A stretch of DNA of 64,000 nt from Oscillospiraceae bacterium (GTDB lineage Bacteria; Bacillota; Clostridia; Oscillospirales; Ruminococcaceae): the NCBI GenBank assembly GCA_022787085.1, contig JALFVE010000038.1, forward strand, positions 1 through 64,000, read 5' to 3'. Position numbers and translations under genes: made by a program. Below, in pieces: positions 49,594 through 58,884 of this stretch (positions within the stretch are counted from its first letter, which is position 1; each line of letters starts with the position of its first letter). The notes beneath the pieces are model-generated. The model ran no database searches. It worked only from the letters and a program-made list of their open reading frames with translations, and had not been told where the DNA came from.

Positions 49594-50154
49594 TTACAGC
49601 ACCATTTTGTCAAGCTCTCTTTTGAGCCTTGCAACGGGAAGTCCCACCACATTGAAAAAATCGCCCTTTATTCCCTTGACAAGCATACAGCCTTCGGATT
49701 GTATCCCGTAGGAGCCTGCCTTATCCATGGGGTCGCCTGTCCGGATATAATCCTCGATTTCCTTTTCGGAAAGGGGATAAAACTCCACCTCCGTTGTTTC
49801 GGAAAAGCTTATCTGCTTTCCTCTGCTGCATACGCAAACTCCCGTTATGACCTTATGAACCCTGCCCGAAAGCTTTGTGAGCATTTCACGGGCATGGTTT
49901 ATATCACGGGGCTTGCCCATTATTTCGCCCTCAAGCACCACTATTGTATCGCAGCCTATGACGGAATCATAGATATGCTCGGGAGATGAAGCAACTGCCT
50001 GTGCTTTTTTTATCGCAAGATATTCCGCTGCATTTTCGGCGGATATATTTTCGGGGAGCGTTTCGTCCACGTCGGCGGGGCATATGGAAAAATCCTTCAC
50101 TGCCATTTTTAATAGCTCCTGCCGTCTGGGTGATGCGGATGCGAGAATTATCAT
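49594..50154 (-). CDS. maf: Maf-like nucleoside triphosphate pyrophosphatase
   Basis: A 186-residue house-cleaning pyrophosphatase. The N-terminal ILASASPRRQELL is the family signature; GCDTIVVLEGEIMGKPRD (near 67) and GSYGIQSEGCML (near 147) with the active-site residues also fit, as does FFNVVGLPVARL at the end. Maf proteins hydrolyse dTTP, UTP or modified nucleotides and can affect septum formation. AAAGGA lies about ten bases before the ATG. It is the last gene downstream of two tiny envelope-protein genes. Confidence 0.93.
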   Translation of the reverse strand: MIILASASPRRQELLKMAVKDFSICPADVDETLPENISAENAAEYLAIKKAQAVASSPEHIYDSVIGCDTIVVLEGEIMGKPRDINHAREMLTKLSGRVHKVITGVCVCSRGKQISFSETTEVEFYPLSEKEIEDYIRTGDPMDKAGSYGIQSEGCMLVKGIKGDFFNVVGLPVARLKRELDKMVL

Positions 50155-50172
50155 TTTTGTTTTTTCCTTTCT

Positions 50173-50307
50173 TTATTTTACCGTAAATCTTTTCGGACCC
50201 GAGGTTATTTCAAATGTCTTTATCTCCTCGGGATTTTGAAATTCGCCGCAGCCTGTGAGGACTGCGGCGAGGAGAACCGCTGTTATGAGCGATCCCGGTT
50301 TATTCAA
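50173..50307 (-). CDS. Tiny lipoprotein, 44 aa
   Basis: A 44-codon gene starting with TTG, nine bases after GGGAGG, its start overlapping the stop of the preceding 48-codon gene (TTGA). The product has a short hydrophobic signal and a lipobox, AAVLTGCGEF, with Cys at residue 20, leaving a mature lipopeptide of only about 25 residues that ends KRFTVK. It is followed 19 bases later by maf. No family recognised. The overlapping signals and the lipobox make it more than a chance frame. Confidence 0.6.
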   Translation of the reverse strand: MNKPGSLITAVLLAAVLTGCGEFQNPEEIKTFEITSGPKRFTVK

Positions 50308-50450
50308 TTGTCCGATCCTCCCGATGAAGCTTTTTTATCCTCAGCGCTGCGGTTTATAAGGTCTATGCCAATAATCATCAGTCCGCAGAGCAGGATTGCA
50401 TTAAGCGCAAAGCCTACAACGGAAAACAATACTCCAATAAATTTTTTCAT
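50304..50450 (-). CDS. Small single-pass membrane protein, 48 aa
   Basis: A 48-codon gene with GGAGAAATTATCC before the ATG. The start MKKFIGVLFSVVGFALNAIL continues to LMIIGIDL, forming one long or two short hydrophobic segments, followed by a polar tail NRSAEDKKASSGG. It begins 17 bases after the isomerase gene and overlaps the lipoprotein gene. Both tiny genes could act together in the envelope. Function unknown. Confidence 0.62.
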   Translation of the reverse strand: MKKFIGVLFSVVGFALNAILLCGLMIIGIDLINRSAEDKKASSGGSDN

Positions 50451-50467
50451 GGATAATTTCTCCTTTA

Positions 50468-51958
50468 TTATGCAAAGGGATTTTCTGTGGGATATAACAT
50501 TCCCTCGGGCTGATTAAATCCGATTTTCTTAACGCCAAGATATCTGAACACACTAAAAAGCGCCTTGCCGCTGTGGGCGAATGCCACTGCGCCATGGTGG
50601 GGGAAGCGTCCCTCGATAAGGACATGGCGGTAGAATCTGCCCATTTCCTTGATTGCGAATACTCCGATAGCTCCGAAGGAACGTGTGGCAACGGGAAGCA
50701 CCTCGCCTTCGGCTACATATGCCGAAAGCTCTGCATCCGCAGTGGACTGGATACGGAAGAAGGTTATCTTTGAAGCTGCAATATCTCCCTCGAGAGTACC
50801 TCTTGTGATATCAGGCTCCTTATCGGGCTCAAGGTCTCTGTGCATAATTCTCTGGAATTTCATCTCGCAGGAAGCAAGCTTGCCCGAGGCGGTATTTCCG
50901 CAGTGGAAGCCCATGAATGTATCTGTATGCTTATAGTCGAATTTTCCCTTGATATCCTCATTATAAATATCAGCGGGAACGGTATTGTTGATATCAAGGA
51001 GAGTTACGCAGTCGTCGGTCACGCACTGACCGATATATTCGCTGACTGCGCCCCAGATATCCACCTCGCAGGAAACGGGTATTCCTCTGCCTGCAAGACG
51101 GCTGTTCACATAGCAGGGAACAAAGCCGAACTGGGTCTGGAAGGATGGCCAGCATTTATTTGCAAAAATCACATATTCTCTCTCGCCCTTATGCTCCTCT
51201 GCCCAGTCCAGAAGCGTCAGCTCGTACTGTGCAAGCTTGGGGAGTATTCCGGGCATTTTATTGCCTGTTCCAAGCTCTGCAGCCATTTCGGCAACGATAT
51301 TTTCGATTCGCTTATCGCCTGCATGGGCGTTATATGCTGCAAAAAGGTCAAGCTCGGAATTTTCCTCGATCTCTGCACCTAAATCATAAAGGCGGGCAAT
51401 GGGTGCGTTGCAGGCAAGGAAATCCTGAGGACGGGGACCGAAGGAAATTACCTTGAGCTTAGAAAGTCCCAGAACCGCTCTTGCAACGGGGATAAATTCG
51501 CCTATCATTTCGGCAATTTTATCGGGGGTGCCCACGGGATATTCGGGTATGTATGCCTTAACGCCTCTTAGTCCCAGATTATAGCTTGCATTTAACATTC
51601 CGCAGAATGCATCGCCTCTGCCGTCGATAAGATCCCTGCCGCTTTCCTCTGCGGCTGCTGCGAACATTACGGGAAGTCCGAAATTCTTTGCAAGAAGTGT
51701 TTCTGTTGTCTCGGGACCGAAATTGCCCAGATATACAACCAGGGCATTAACTCCTGCTTCTTTAAGCTCGGCAACTGCCTTCAGCATATCCTTTTCGTTC
51801 TCGCAGACGGTGGGGCAGCGGAATATCTCAATGCCTCTTTCGGCACATTCTTTGCATACCTCCTTGCATCTTCCCTCGGAAAGACTTGCGGGGAAGCAGC
51901 TTCTGCTCACTGCGGCGATTCCAAGCTTGATCTCAGGCATATTTATCATTTTATTCAT
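50468..51958 (-). CDS. L-fucose/L-arabinose isomerase family protein
   Basis: A 496-residue sugar isomerase-like enzyme. The N-terminal part resembles the FucI/AraA substrate-binding fold (GVNALVVYLGNFGPETT near residue 70), and the C-terminal region has FMGFHCGNTASG (near 362) and the GRFPHHGAVAF stretch with paired His (near 463). The family interconverts aldoses and ketoses with Mn2+; whether fucose, arabinose or another sugar is the substrate cannot be told, and no kinase or aldolase gene is nearby. AAAGGA lies nine bases before the ATG. Confidence 0.85.
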   Translation of the reverse strand: MNKMINMPEIKLGIAAVSRSCFPASLSEGRCKEVCKECAERGIEIFRCPTVCENEKDMLKAVAELKEAGVNALVVYLGNFGPETTETLLAKNFGLPVMFAAAAEESGRDLIDGRGDAFCGMLNASYNLGLRGVKAYIPEYPVGTPDKIAEMIGEFIPVARAVLGLSKLKVISFGPRPQDFLACNAPIARLYDLGAEIEENSELDLFAAYNAHAGDKRIENIVAEMAAELGTGNKMPGILPKLAQYELTLLDWAEEHKGEREYVIFANKCWPSFQTQFGFVPCYVNSRLAGRGIPVSCEVDIWGAVSEYIGQCVTDDCVTLLDINNTVPADIYNEDIKGKFDYKHTDTFMGFHCGNTASGKLASCEMKFQRIMHRDLEPDKEPDITRGTLEGDIAASKITFFRIQSTADAELSAYVAEGEVLPVATRSFGAIGVFAIKEMGRFYRHVLIEGRFPHHGAVAFAHSGKALFSVFRYLGVKKIGFNQPEGMLYPTENPFA

Positions 51959-51982
51959 GTTTATACATCCTTTCAGATTTAT

Positions 51983-52900
51983 TTATTGCAACTCGGGCAG
52001 ATGCCAGATTGCCTTGCCGTCCTCGTCTGCCCAGTTCATTTCTGTGAAATATTCCTCAAGGGTGATCCCCTTGTCGGTCAGGAGCTTTGCATAATACACT
52101 CCCACAAAGCGGTAATGCCACGGCTCATAGATTATTCCCGTGATATCCTCCTTGCCCTCGGGATATCTGAGTATAAAGCCGTAATCTGCCGCATTTTCCA
52201 TGAGCCATGCATATGCTTTGGTATTCTTGAAGCGGTCGTCCTCCATGCTTGATTCCTCGTTGGACATGATATCCGCCGCAACGCCTGCATTATGCTCGCT
52301 GAAGCCGGGGAGCTGGACCTCTTTTAAGGTATCGGCATAGGCTTCGTCATAGGTCATCCCTCGGTTGTCTATCCTGTCCTGAACGCTCTTGTCAAAGTTA
52401 TTCTGCTGATATTCAGCCGAACGGTAGGCGGACATTACCACAAGCTGAATCCCGTCCTCCTCGGCAGCCTTTATCATCTGCTTCATATACTCGGCTGCTC
52501 TGGAATCCATATAATATTCCCGCCAGCTTTCATACACAAGATCGGTCTCGATTCCATCGCAGTATTCGAGGGGAAGCTGGTTTTTGGAATTTACCAGAAA
52601 CATTGCCCATGTATTGTCGGCATCGGGGGGATCGGGCTTCGGCTCACGGGATTCTTCCGTTGTTTCGGTCGGAGCTTCCGAGATCGCTTCGCCGTTTTCA
52701 TCGGTTCCCTGCTCGGGCAATGTCTCGGAGGGGCCGGTCGTGGTTTCCGAGCCGCTGACTGCCGATTCGGCGGGCTTTGCAAGCTTATTTTCATCGTCCA
52801 TTCCCGAAGGCTTTCCTGACAATAAAAACACCACCGTAAACAGAATTGCCGTTGATATCACATACAGTCTGACGCCGTTGTGCTTTCTTTTTTTACTCAC
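51983..52900 (-). CDS. M15 family D-alanyl-D-alanine carboxypeptidase (VanY-like)
   Basis: A 305-residue membrane-anchored peptidase: anchor at about residues 11-28, Glu/Thr/Ser-rich linker to about 100, catalytic domain after that. Zinc and active-site residues are visible in SEHNAGVAADI (SxHxxGxAxD, near residue 205) and IYEPWHYRFVG (ExxH, near 264), and VVMSAYRSAEYQQ is the conserved Ser-Tyr-Arg block. It trims the terminal D-Ala of peptidoglycan stem peptides. No vancomycin-resistance genes are adjacent, so housekeeping wall turnover is likely. Confidence 0.93.
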   Translation of the reverse strand: MSKKRKHNGVRLYVISTAILFTVVFLLSGKPSGMDDENKLAKPAESAVSGSETTTGPSETLPEQGTDENGEAISEAPTETTEESREPKPDPPDADNTWAMFLVNSKNQLPLEYCDGIETDLVYESWREYYMDSRAAEYMKQMIKAAEEDGIQLVVMSAYRSAEYQQNNFDKSVQDRIDNRGMTYDEAYADTLKEVQLPGFSEHNAGVAADIMSNEESSMEDDRFKNTKAYAWLMENAADYGFILRYPEGKEDITGIIYEPWHYRFVGVYYAKLLTDKGITLEEYFTEMNWADEDGKAIWHLPELQ

Positions 52901-52938
52901 TTTTGTTCATTCCTTTGATTTTTAAGAGCCTCCGCTTA

Positions 52939-52967
52939 TTGACATCAGGCGGAAAATAGGCTATAAT
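52939..52967 (+). promoter_or_regulatory. Consensus promoter of nrdR
   Basis: TTGACA (52939-52944), 17 bases, TATAAT (52962-52967), about 33 bases before the start. Both boxes are perfect. Confidence 0.92.
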
Positions 52968-52999
52968 AATTATATATGATTGTGAAAGGCGGTCTGCAC

Positions 53000-53452
53000 A
53001 TGAAATGCCCTTACTGCGGCTTTGAGGATACCAAGGTAATTGATTCCCGTCTCATTGACGGAAAAAAGCGGCGCAGACGGCGCTGCACCAACTGCGACAA
53101 GCGCTTCACTACCTATGAGAGCGTGGAGATCCCCGATCTTCTGGTGAACAAGAAGGACAACACCTATGAGCCATTTGACAGAAACAAGCTTATCAGGGGA
53201 CTGTCCTTTGCTGTTAAAAAGCGGCCTGTTCCCGGCTCTGCAATTATTGCAATTGCCGACAGCATCGAGAGCTACTGCTCCAACAATATGCTCACTCAGA
53301 TATCCACCAGAGAGATAAGCGACATGGTCCTCGAAAGGCTCAAAAAGCTGGACGAGGTGGCTTATGTGCGCTTTGCCTCGGTAAATAAGGACTTTAACGA
53401 TGTGGACTGCTTTCTTGACATTATCTCCGATCTGAGAAAAAGCGGAGACTGA
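53000..53452 (+). CDS. nrdR: Transcriptional repressor NrdR
   Basis: A 150-residue regulator of ribonucleotide reductase genes. The N-terminal zinc ribbon starts MKCPYCG and closes with RCTNCDKRFTTYE; the ATP-cone follows (residues about 50-140, with FDRNKLIRGL and YVRFASVNKDF). The start at 53000 gives exactly the usual length and has a GAAAGGCGG site. It is transcribed alone, with its own promoter and terminator. Its ribonucleotide reductase targets are outside the window. Confidence 0.97.
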   Translation: MKCPYCGFEDTKVIDSRLIDGKKRRRRRCTNCDKRFTTYESVEIPDLLVNKKDNTYEPFDRNKLIRGLSFAVKKRPVPGSAIIAIADSIESYCSNNMLTQISTREISDMVLERLKKLDEVAYVRFASVNKDFNDVDCFLDIISDLRKSGD

Positions 53453-53466
53453 AATGTAAATTAACG

Positions 53467-53500
53467 GCAGGAGCGGAAATTTATCCGCCCCTGCTTTTAT
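53467..53500 (+). terminator. Terminator of nrdR
   Basis: GCAGGAGCGGA with TCCGCCCCTGC (one mismatch) followed by TTTTATTAT. Confidence 0.85.
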
Positions 53501-53523
53501 TATATTCATTATTGGGCGATTGC

Positions 53524-54879
53524 TTACAGCTCAAACACTCTTTTTTTGCCTCTTTTTCCGAAATCTCTTGCAGTCTCGATCAGTGCAGCTCTTTCGTTGG
53601 GAATCTTTTCGTCTATTACCATGACGAGAAGCTCGTCAAGGGCGGCACCTATTTCCCTGCCCTCAAAGCCGATATTTTCAAGGTCGCTTCCTCTGATGGC
53701 AAGACCGTGGAGGGTGCAGCATTCGCCGTTGGTTACGATCTCATGGGCAAGGTAATTCATGGAATCGAGGGTGTTCACTCTTTCGAGGCAGAAGCTTTGC
53801 TTTGCCCGGCTGTCTCCCTTCATCACCTCGGCAAGCTTTTCAAACATATCAAGTCCCATGGCGGATATCAGGTGCTTTACCACTCTCTTGTCGTCAACGG
53901 GGGTGATATAGTGGAATTTTATCAGATCGCAGGTGTTTTTAACGGTCTCGTTATCAAATTTCAGGCGGCGCATGATACGCTCCGCTGTTTCTGCGCTGCG
54001 CTTTTCATGCCCGGGAAAATGACCGTGACCTTCCTCGTCAATACGGCAGCAGGTGGGCTTTTCGATATCGTGGAAAAGTATCGCAAGGCGGATCTCTTTA
54101 TCCGCTTTGGAATTTTCCATAGCGTGGGCGGTATGCTCCCAGACATCATAAACGTGATATCTGCTGCGCTGGTCGAAGCCTATGCATTTGGCAAATTCGG
54201 GGATTATGGTGCAGAATACATCATCAAATTCTATCATCAGGTCGCAGGGAGCGGAGCCCATTACAAAGCCTGTCAGCTCGCTTGCTATTCTTTCTGCGGA
54301 GATATTCTTCAGAAGCTGCTTCTTTTCATGTATTGCCGCCGCTGTCAGCGGATCAATGCGAAAGCCCAGCGCTGAGGCAAAGCGAAGCCCTCTGAGGATA
54401 CGCAGTGCGTCCTCCTCGAATCTGACCGCAGGCTCTCCCACGCATCTGACACGTCCGTTAAACAGGTCCTTCTGACCTCCGAATTTATCTACAATGCCCG
54501 TTTTGTCTGAGTATGCCATTGCATTTATTGTGAAATCCCTTCGTGCAAGGTCTTCTTCAAGTGTGGAGGCAAATCTGACCGAATCGGGACGGCGGTGGTC
54601 GGAATATTTACCGTCCACACGATAGGTGGTGACTTCGATATTGTCCCCTCCGTCAACTACAGTCACTGTGCCGTGCTTTAGTCCCGTTTCAATGACCTTC
54701 AGACCTTCCATACATTCGATTATTTCATCCGGGCAGGCATTGGTGGTAATATCGAAATCCTTAGGCTTCACGCCCAGGACCGAGTCACGGACGCATCCGC
54801 CTACGATATATGCTTCAAATCCGCCTTTCTCAAGACGGCTCAGAACATCTTTAACATTAACGGGAATACTGATATCCAA
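53524..54879 (-). CDS. cca: CCA tRNA nucleotidyltransferase with HD domain
   Basis: A 451-residue enzyme that adds or repairs the 3' CCA of tRNAs. Nucleotidyltransferase motifs are AYIVGGCVRDSVLG and DFDITTNA (Asp pair, near residue 42), then RRDFTINAMAY, DPxxR-like FEEDALRILRGLRFA near residue 155, and an HD hydrolase domain in the C-terminal half (LFHDIEKP, GHEKRSAETA). Both tRNA genes in this window already encode CCA, so repair may be its main role here. It is monocistronic and converges on nrdR. Confidence 0.95.
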   Translation of the reverse strand: MDISIPVNVKDVLSRLEKGGFEAYIVGGCVRDSVLGVKPKDFDITTNACPDEIIECMEGLKVIETGLKHGTVTVVDGGDNIEVTTYRVDGKYSDHRRPDSVRFASTLEEDLARRDFTINAMAYSDKTGIVDKFGGQKDLFNGRVRCVGEPAVRFEEDALRILRGLRFASALGFRIDPLTAAAIHEKKQLLKNISAERIASELTGFVMGSAPCDLMIEFDDVFCTIIPEFAKCIGFDQRSRYHVYDVWEHTAHAMENSKADKEIRLAILFHDIEKPTCCRIDEEGHGHFPGHEKRSAETAERIMRRLKFDNETVKNTCDLIKFHYITPVDDKRVVKHLISAMGLDMFEKLAEVMKGDSRAKQSFCLERVNTLDSMNYLAHEIVTNGECCTLHGLAIRGSDLENIGFEGREIGAALDELLVMVIDEKIPNERAALIETARDFGKRGKKRVFEL

Positions 54880-54999
54880 AGTGTGCTCACATCCTTAGCT
54901 GTAAATTCCGCAGATGCGGATATTTTCCTAATTTAAATTATAACACATCTTTTCGGAAATTGCAAGGAAAATAGGCAATAAAATTAATAATAAAATCGG

Positions 55000-55028
55000 T
55001 TGCATTTTTTTTGTCAATATGCTATAAT
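55000..55028 (+). promoter_or_regulatory. Promoter of the recD2-comF operon
   Basis: TTGCAT (55000-55005), 17 bases, TATAAT (55023-55028), about 30 bases before recD2. Confidence 0.75.
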
Positions 55029-55059
55029 TAAATGAATTACTGTATTATGGGGAATCGTT

Positions 55060-57270
55060 ATGCAAAAAAGCGAAAATGAGCTTATCCATATTGAGGGAAC
55101 GGCTGAGGATATCCTTTTCTGCAACGAGCAGAACGGATATATCGTTCTCGACCTGGACACGGGCAGCGATTATGTTACCGTGGTGGGGGAGCTGGGCTCC
55201 ATTGATGAGGGCGAGGAGCTCAGGCTTACGGGCAGATATGTCACTCATCCGAAATTCGGCGCACAGTTTCGTGCGGAGACCTGCGAGCGAAAGCTCCCTG
55301 CCACAGAATCGGCAATACTCAAATATCTTTCCTCGGGCGTTATCAAGGGGATCGGCCCCACTCTTGCAAAGCGGCTGGTGGAGCAGTTCGGGAGCAGGAC
55401 TCTTGAGATCATCGAGTCAAGCCCGAGAGAGCTTACCAAGGTAAAGGGAGTCTCTCAGAGCAGGGCGGAGGAGATTTCTCTGGAATTTCGCAGGATTTCG
55501 GGCGTCCGTTCGCTGATGATATTTCTTACGGGATACGGAATTTCTCCTTCTGTGGCTGTTGCCGCATGGAAGCGGTGGGGGCAGTTTGCGGTGGAGATGA
55601 TAAAGGCAAATCCATACATCCTTTGCGGTGCGGGGATAGAGCTTGATTTCTCGAAAGCCGAGGAAATGGCTTCAAAGCTTGAGATATCTCCCGAAAGTCC
55701 TGGACGTGTCAGGGCGGGCATTGTTTACATCCTCATTCACAATGCTTATAACGGTCACACCTGCCTTCCGCTTGACAGGCTGAAGGCGGCGGCTCAAAAG
55801 CTTCTTTCGGTGGGTGAGGAGATAGTTGACGATAATCTTGCCGCTGCTGCGGAGGATAACGTGCTTTGCATTTACGATAAGGAAGGCAGGGAATTTGTCT
55901 TTTTAGAGGATTATTTCCGTGCCGAGCAGTACATAAGCTCCCGTCTTTCGGTAATGAACGCCTGCTTCAAGGACGCAGGAACGGATTACCGCAAGCTTAT
56001 TGATATTGAAGAAAAAACCAAGATAATCACCTATGCCGAAAAGCAGAGAGAGGCAATTTCCCTCGCTTTGTCAAAGGGCTTTCTTATACTGACGGGCGGT
56101 CCCGGAACGGGCAAGACCACCACCCTCAAGGCTATCATTTCACTCTATGAGCAGAGGGGAATGAAGGTAATGATAACCGCTCCCACAGGGCGGGCTGCCA
56201 AGCGCATATCCGATCTGACTGGATATCCCGCAAAAACCATTCACCGCCTTCTAGAGGTAATGTACGACAGCTCGGGGCAGCTTAAATTCAAGCACAACGA
56301 GCAGGATCCCGTTTCCTGCGATGTAATGATCATCGACGAGATGTCCATGGTGGACACCCTGCTTTTTGAATCGCTTCTCAGGGCATTAAAGCTGTCCTGC
56401 CGTCTTATTATGGTGGGGGACAGCGATCAGCTCCCTTCTGTGGGTGCGGGAAATGTTCTCAAGGATATGATAGACAGCGGCAGGCTTACAGTTGTGGCTC
56501 TCAATGAGATATTCCGACAGGCGCAGAAAAGCTGCATTGTTACCAACGCACACAGCATTGTGAGCGGGGATATGCCCGACCTTACCCGAAAGGATAGCGA
56601 TTTCTTCTTTATGCAGAGGCTTGTCCCCGATGAGGCTGCTCTTACCGTGGCAGAATTATGCGTAAAGCGTCTCCCCGACGCTTACGGATTTTCTCCCACC
56701 GAGGATATACAGGTGCTCTGCCCATCAAGAAAGGGAGTTTTAGGCTCTGTTGAGATGAATAAGCTCCTGCAGCGGAGGATAAATCCCCCTCAGAAGGAGC
56801 TTGCCGAGCTGAAAGGACCTGTATTTACCTTCCGTGACGGCGACAAGGTCATGCAGACGAAAAATAATTACGATATTGTCTGGAAAAAGGACGGGGAGGA
56901 AGGTGCAGGCATCTTCAACGGGGATATAGGCACTATTATTAAGGTAAAGCGCTCGGAGAACTCCCTTGTTATCGACTTCGAGGGCAGGGTAGCCGAATAT
57001 GCCTCGGATATGACAAACCAGATAGAGCTTGCTTATGCCATTACCGTTCATAAAAGCCAGGGCAGCGAATTTAACGCCGTTATCCTGCCGCTTCTGGGCG
57101 GCTTTGACAAGCTTTATTACCGCAATCTGCTTTACACCGCTGTTACAAGGGCGAAAAAAATGCTCATTATTGTCGGTTCCAAGGCAATTGTGGAGAAAAT
57201 GGTCAATAACGACCGCCGAACCCTTCGGTACACCTGTCTCAGACACATGATAGAGCAGGAGCTTGACTGA
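55060..57270 (+). CDS. recD2: RecD2-type superfamily 1 DNA helicase
   Basis: A 736-residue helicase of the RecD2 group, which lacks RecBC partners and acts in DNA repair. The long N-terminal region (about 1-320) holds helix-hairpin-helix-like repeats (GIGPTLAKRLV and VKGVSQSRAEEI). Helicase motifs follow: LTGGPGTGKTTT (motif I), VMIIDEMSMVD (II), MVGDSDQLPSVGAG (III), ALNEIFRQ (IV), AYAITVHKSQGSEF (V) and YTAVTRAKKML (VI). Length is normal. Its stop codon overlaps the comF start by one base. Confidence 0.96.
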   Translation: MQKSENELIHIEGTAEDILFCNEQNGYIVLDLDTGSDYVTVVGELGSIDEGEELRLTGRYVTHPKFGAQFRAETCERKLPATESAILKYLSSGVIKGIGPTLAKRLVEQFGSRTLEIIESSPRELTKVKGVSQSRAEEISLEFRRISGVRSLMIFLTGYGISPSVAVAAWKRWGQFAVEMIKANPYILCGAGIELDFSKAEEMASKLEISPESPGRVRAGIVYILIHNAYNGHTCLPLDRLKAAAQKLLSVGEEIVDDNLAAAAEDNVLCIYDKEGREFVFLEDYFRAEQYISSRLSVMNACFKDAGTDYRKLIDIEEKTKIITYAEKQREAISLALSKGFLILTGGPGTGKTTTLKAIISLYEQRGMKVMITAPTGRAAKRISDLTGYPAKTIHRLLEVMYDSSGQLKFKHNEQDPVSCDVMIIDEMSMVDTLLFESLLRALKLSCRLIMVGDSDQLPSVGAGNVLKDMIDSGRLTVVALNEIFRQAQKSCIVTNAHSIVSGDMPDLTRKDSDFFFMQRLVPDEAALTVAELCVKRLPDAYGFSPTEDIQVLCPSRKGVLGSVEMNKLLQRRINPPQKELAELKGPVFTFRDGDKVMQTKNNYDIVWKKDGEEGAGIFNGDIGTIIKVKRSENSLVIDFEGRVAEYASDMTNQIELAYAITVHKSQGSEFNAVILPLLGGFDKLYYRNLLYTAVTRAKKMLIIVGSKAIVEKMVNNDRRTLRYTCLRHMIEQELD

Positions 57271-57986
57271 TGGATAAGGGTATCATTAAGGGTGACAGCA
57301 GCTTCAGAAGCTATGTGCTTGACCTGTTTTTCCCCAATCGCTGCCCCTTCTGCGGCGGATTTATCGGTTATGACGAGCTTTGCTGCGAGGAATGCTTTTC
57401 GGAGATACTCTGGGCGGACGAAAACATCTGCCGCAGGTGCGGAAAGCCCTTTCGTCCCGAATGCGGCTGCGGTGAACCGAGAAATTATCAGCTCTGCGCT
57501 TCTGCCGCTTATTATACGGGAGCGGTCAGGGAGGGCATTTACAGCCTAAAATTCAAAAATAATCTGAACGGCGCTGCAATTTTCGGCAGGGCGCTCAGGG
57601 ATGAGCTTAAAGTAATGGGCGTGCTTGATGAGATAGACGTTGCTGTGCCCGTTCCCATGTCCCCGAGAGAAATGAGGTCAAGGGGCTATAATCAGGCGGA
57701 GGAGTTGGCAAAATATATTACACGGGGGACGGATATCCCCATAAATACCGAGCTTATCCGCAGGCGCTTTTCCAAAACGGCGCAGCATTTTCTCAGCGTC
57801 GGCGAGAGAAAGGCGGGGGCTGAAAGAATATATTACACAGAGCTTACGGGCTTGCCTCTTTCGGGAATGACCGTTCTGCTGACGGACGACGTTCTCACCA
57901 CAGGCTCAACGCTGAATGTCTGCTCTGCGCTGCTTCTGGGGCTTGGGGCAGAACGCATAATCTGCGCTGCCGCCGCTACCGTATAA
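57270..57986 (+). CDS. comF: ComF family phosphoribosyltransferase-like protein
   Basis: A 238-residue protein with an N-terminal zinc finger (CPFCGGF, CCEEC, CRRCGKPF, CGCG) and a C-terminal phosphoribosyltransferase-like domain with VLLTDDVLTTGST (PRPP loop) and RSRGYNQAEELA. In Bacillus, ComFC helps take up transforming DNA; together with comEC at 27904 it leaves transformation possible. Its ATG overlaps the recD2 stop codon, so the two are coupled. Confidence 0.92.
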   Translation: MDKGIIKGDSSFRSYVLDLFFPNRCPFCGGFIGYDELCCEECFSEILWADENICRRCGKPFRPECGCGEPRNYQLCASAAYYTGAVREGIYSLKFKNNLNGAAIFGRALRDELKVMGVLDEIDVAVPVPMSPREMRSRGYNQAEELAKYITRGTDIPINTELIRRRFSKTAQHFLSVGERKAGAERIYYTELTGLPLSGMTVLLTDDVLTTGSTLNVCSALLLGLGAERIICAAAATV

Positions 57987-58015
57987 TAATTCTGACCTAA
58001 AAGGTGGTTTTTTTC

Positions 58016-58873
58016 TTGAACAGCAATATCAAGGTCGCCGCAATCCACGATCTTTCGGGAATGGGGCGCTGCTCATTGTCGGTGATACTTCCCACTCTTT
58101 CGGCAATGGGGATACAGGTCTGTCCCGTTCCCACGGCAATCCTCTCCACTCATACGGGAGGCTTTGGGGATGTGGTAATGCGGGACCTTACGGATTATAT
58201 CATTCCCGCTCTCGAGCATTACAAAAGGCTCAAAGCGGATTTTGACTGCGTTTACAGCGGATTTCTGGCTTCTACCAGTCAGATAGATCACTGCCTTGAG
58301 TTTTTCGCAAGCTATCCCAAGGCATTAAAGGTGGTTGACCCCGTTATGGCAGATCACGGAAAGCCTTACAAGACCTGCACTGCAGAACTTCGGCGCAGAA
58401 TGGGTGAGCTTGCCGCAGTGGCTGATATGATAACTCCCAATATGACCGAGGCTGCAATTCTTCTGGGTGAGGACCCCGGGCTTATGCCCCGCTCCTCCTC
58501 GGAGATGAAAAGTATTCTTGTGAGGCTCTCGGAAATGGGACCGGGCACTGTCGTAATCACCAGCGCATATATCTGCGGCGAATACTGCAATGCAGGCTAT
58601 GACAGGGAGCATAATAAATTCTGGAAGGTGCCTTATGTGCAGGTAAATGCGGGTTATCCCGGCACGGGTGACGTTTTCGCTTCGGTGCTGACAGGCTCCG
58701 TGCTGAGAGGAGACAGCCTGCCCATTGCCATGAACAGGGCTGCATCCTTCCTTGAGCTTGCAATCAAGACGACCTATGGCTACAGCACCGACCCCAGAGA
58801 GGGTATTCTGCTTGAACGCTGCCTTGATTTCCTTACGCAGAGCCATAATCTCTGCGATTATGAAACGCTTTAG
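58016..58873 (+). CDS. pdxK: Pyridoxine/pyridoxamine kinase (PdxK/PdxY-like)
   Basis: A 285-residue ribokinase-fold enzyme that phosphorylates vitamin B6 forms. Conserved parts are HDLSGMGRCSLSVILP, ILSTHTGGFGD, VVDPVMADHGKPYK (near residue 108) and the catalytic VNAGYPGTGDVFASVLTG near residue 210 (GTGD with the Asp base). A TTG start at 58016, eight bases from AAAAGGTGG, is preferred over the GTG at 58004, which overlaps that site. It lies in a forward run of genes after comF. Confidence 0.88.
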   Translation: MNSNIKVAAIHDLSGMGRCSLSVILPTLSAMGIQVCPVPTAILSTHTGGFGDVVMRDLTDYIIPALEHYKRLKADFDCVYSGFLASTSQIDHCLEFFASYPKALKVVDPVMADHGKPYKTCTAELRRRMGELAAVADMITPNMTEAAILLGEDPGLMPRSSSEMKSILVRLSEMGPGTVVITSAYICGEYCNAGYDREHNKFWKVPYVQVNAGYPGTGDVFASVLTGSVLRGDSLPIAMNRAASFLELAIKTTYGYSTDPREGILLERCLDFLTQSHNLCDYETL

Positions 58874-58884
58874 GAGGCGGGATA

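Noticed and set aside
53512-54375. A 287-codon plus-strand frame opposite the CCA-adding enzyme
   Set aside because: It is the mirror of a strongly conserved minus-strand gene; long antisense frames are common in this codon usage. The same applies to the 476-codon frame opposite glgA and the 321-codon frame opposite rtcB.
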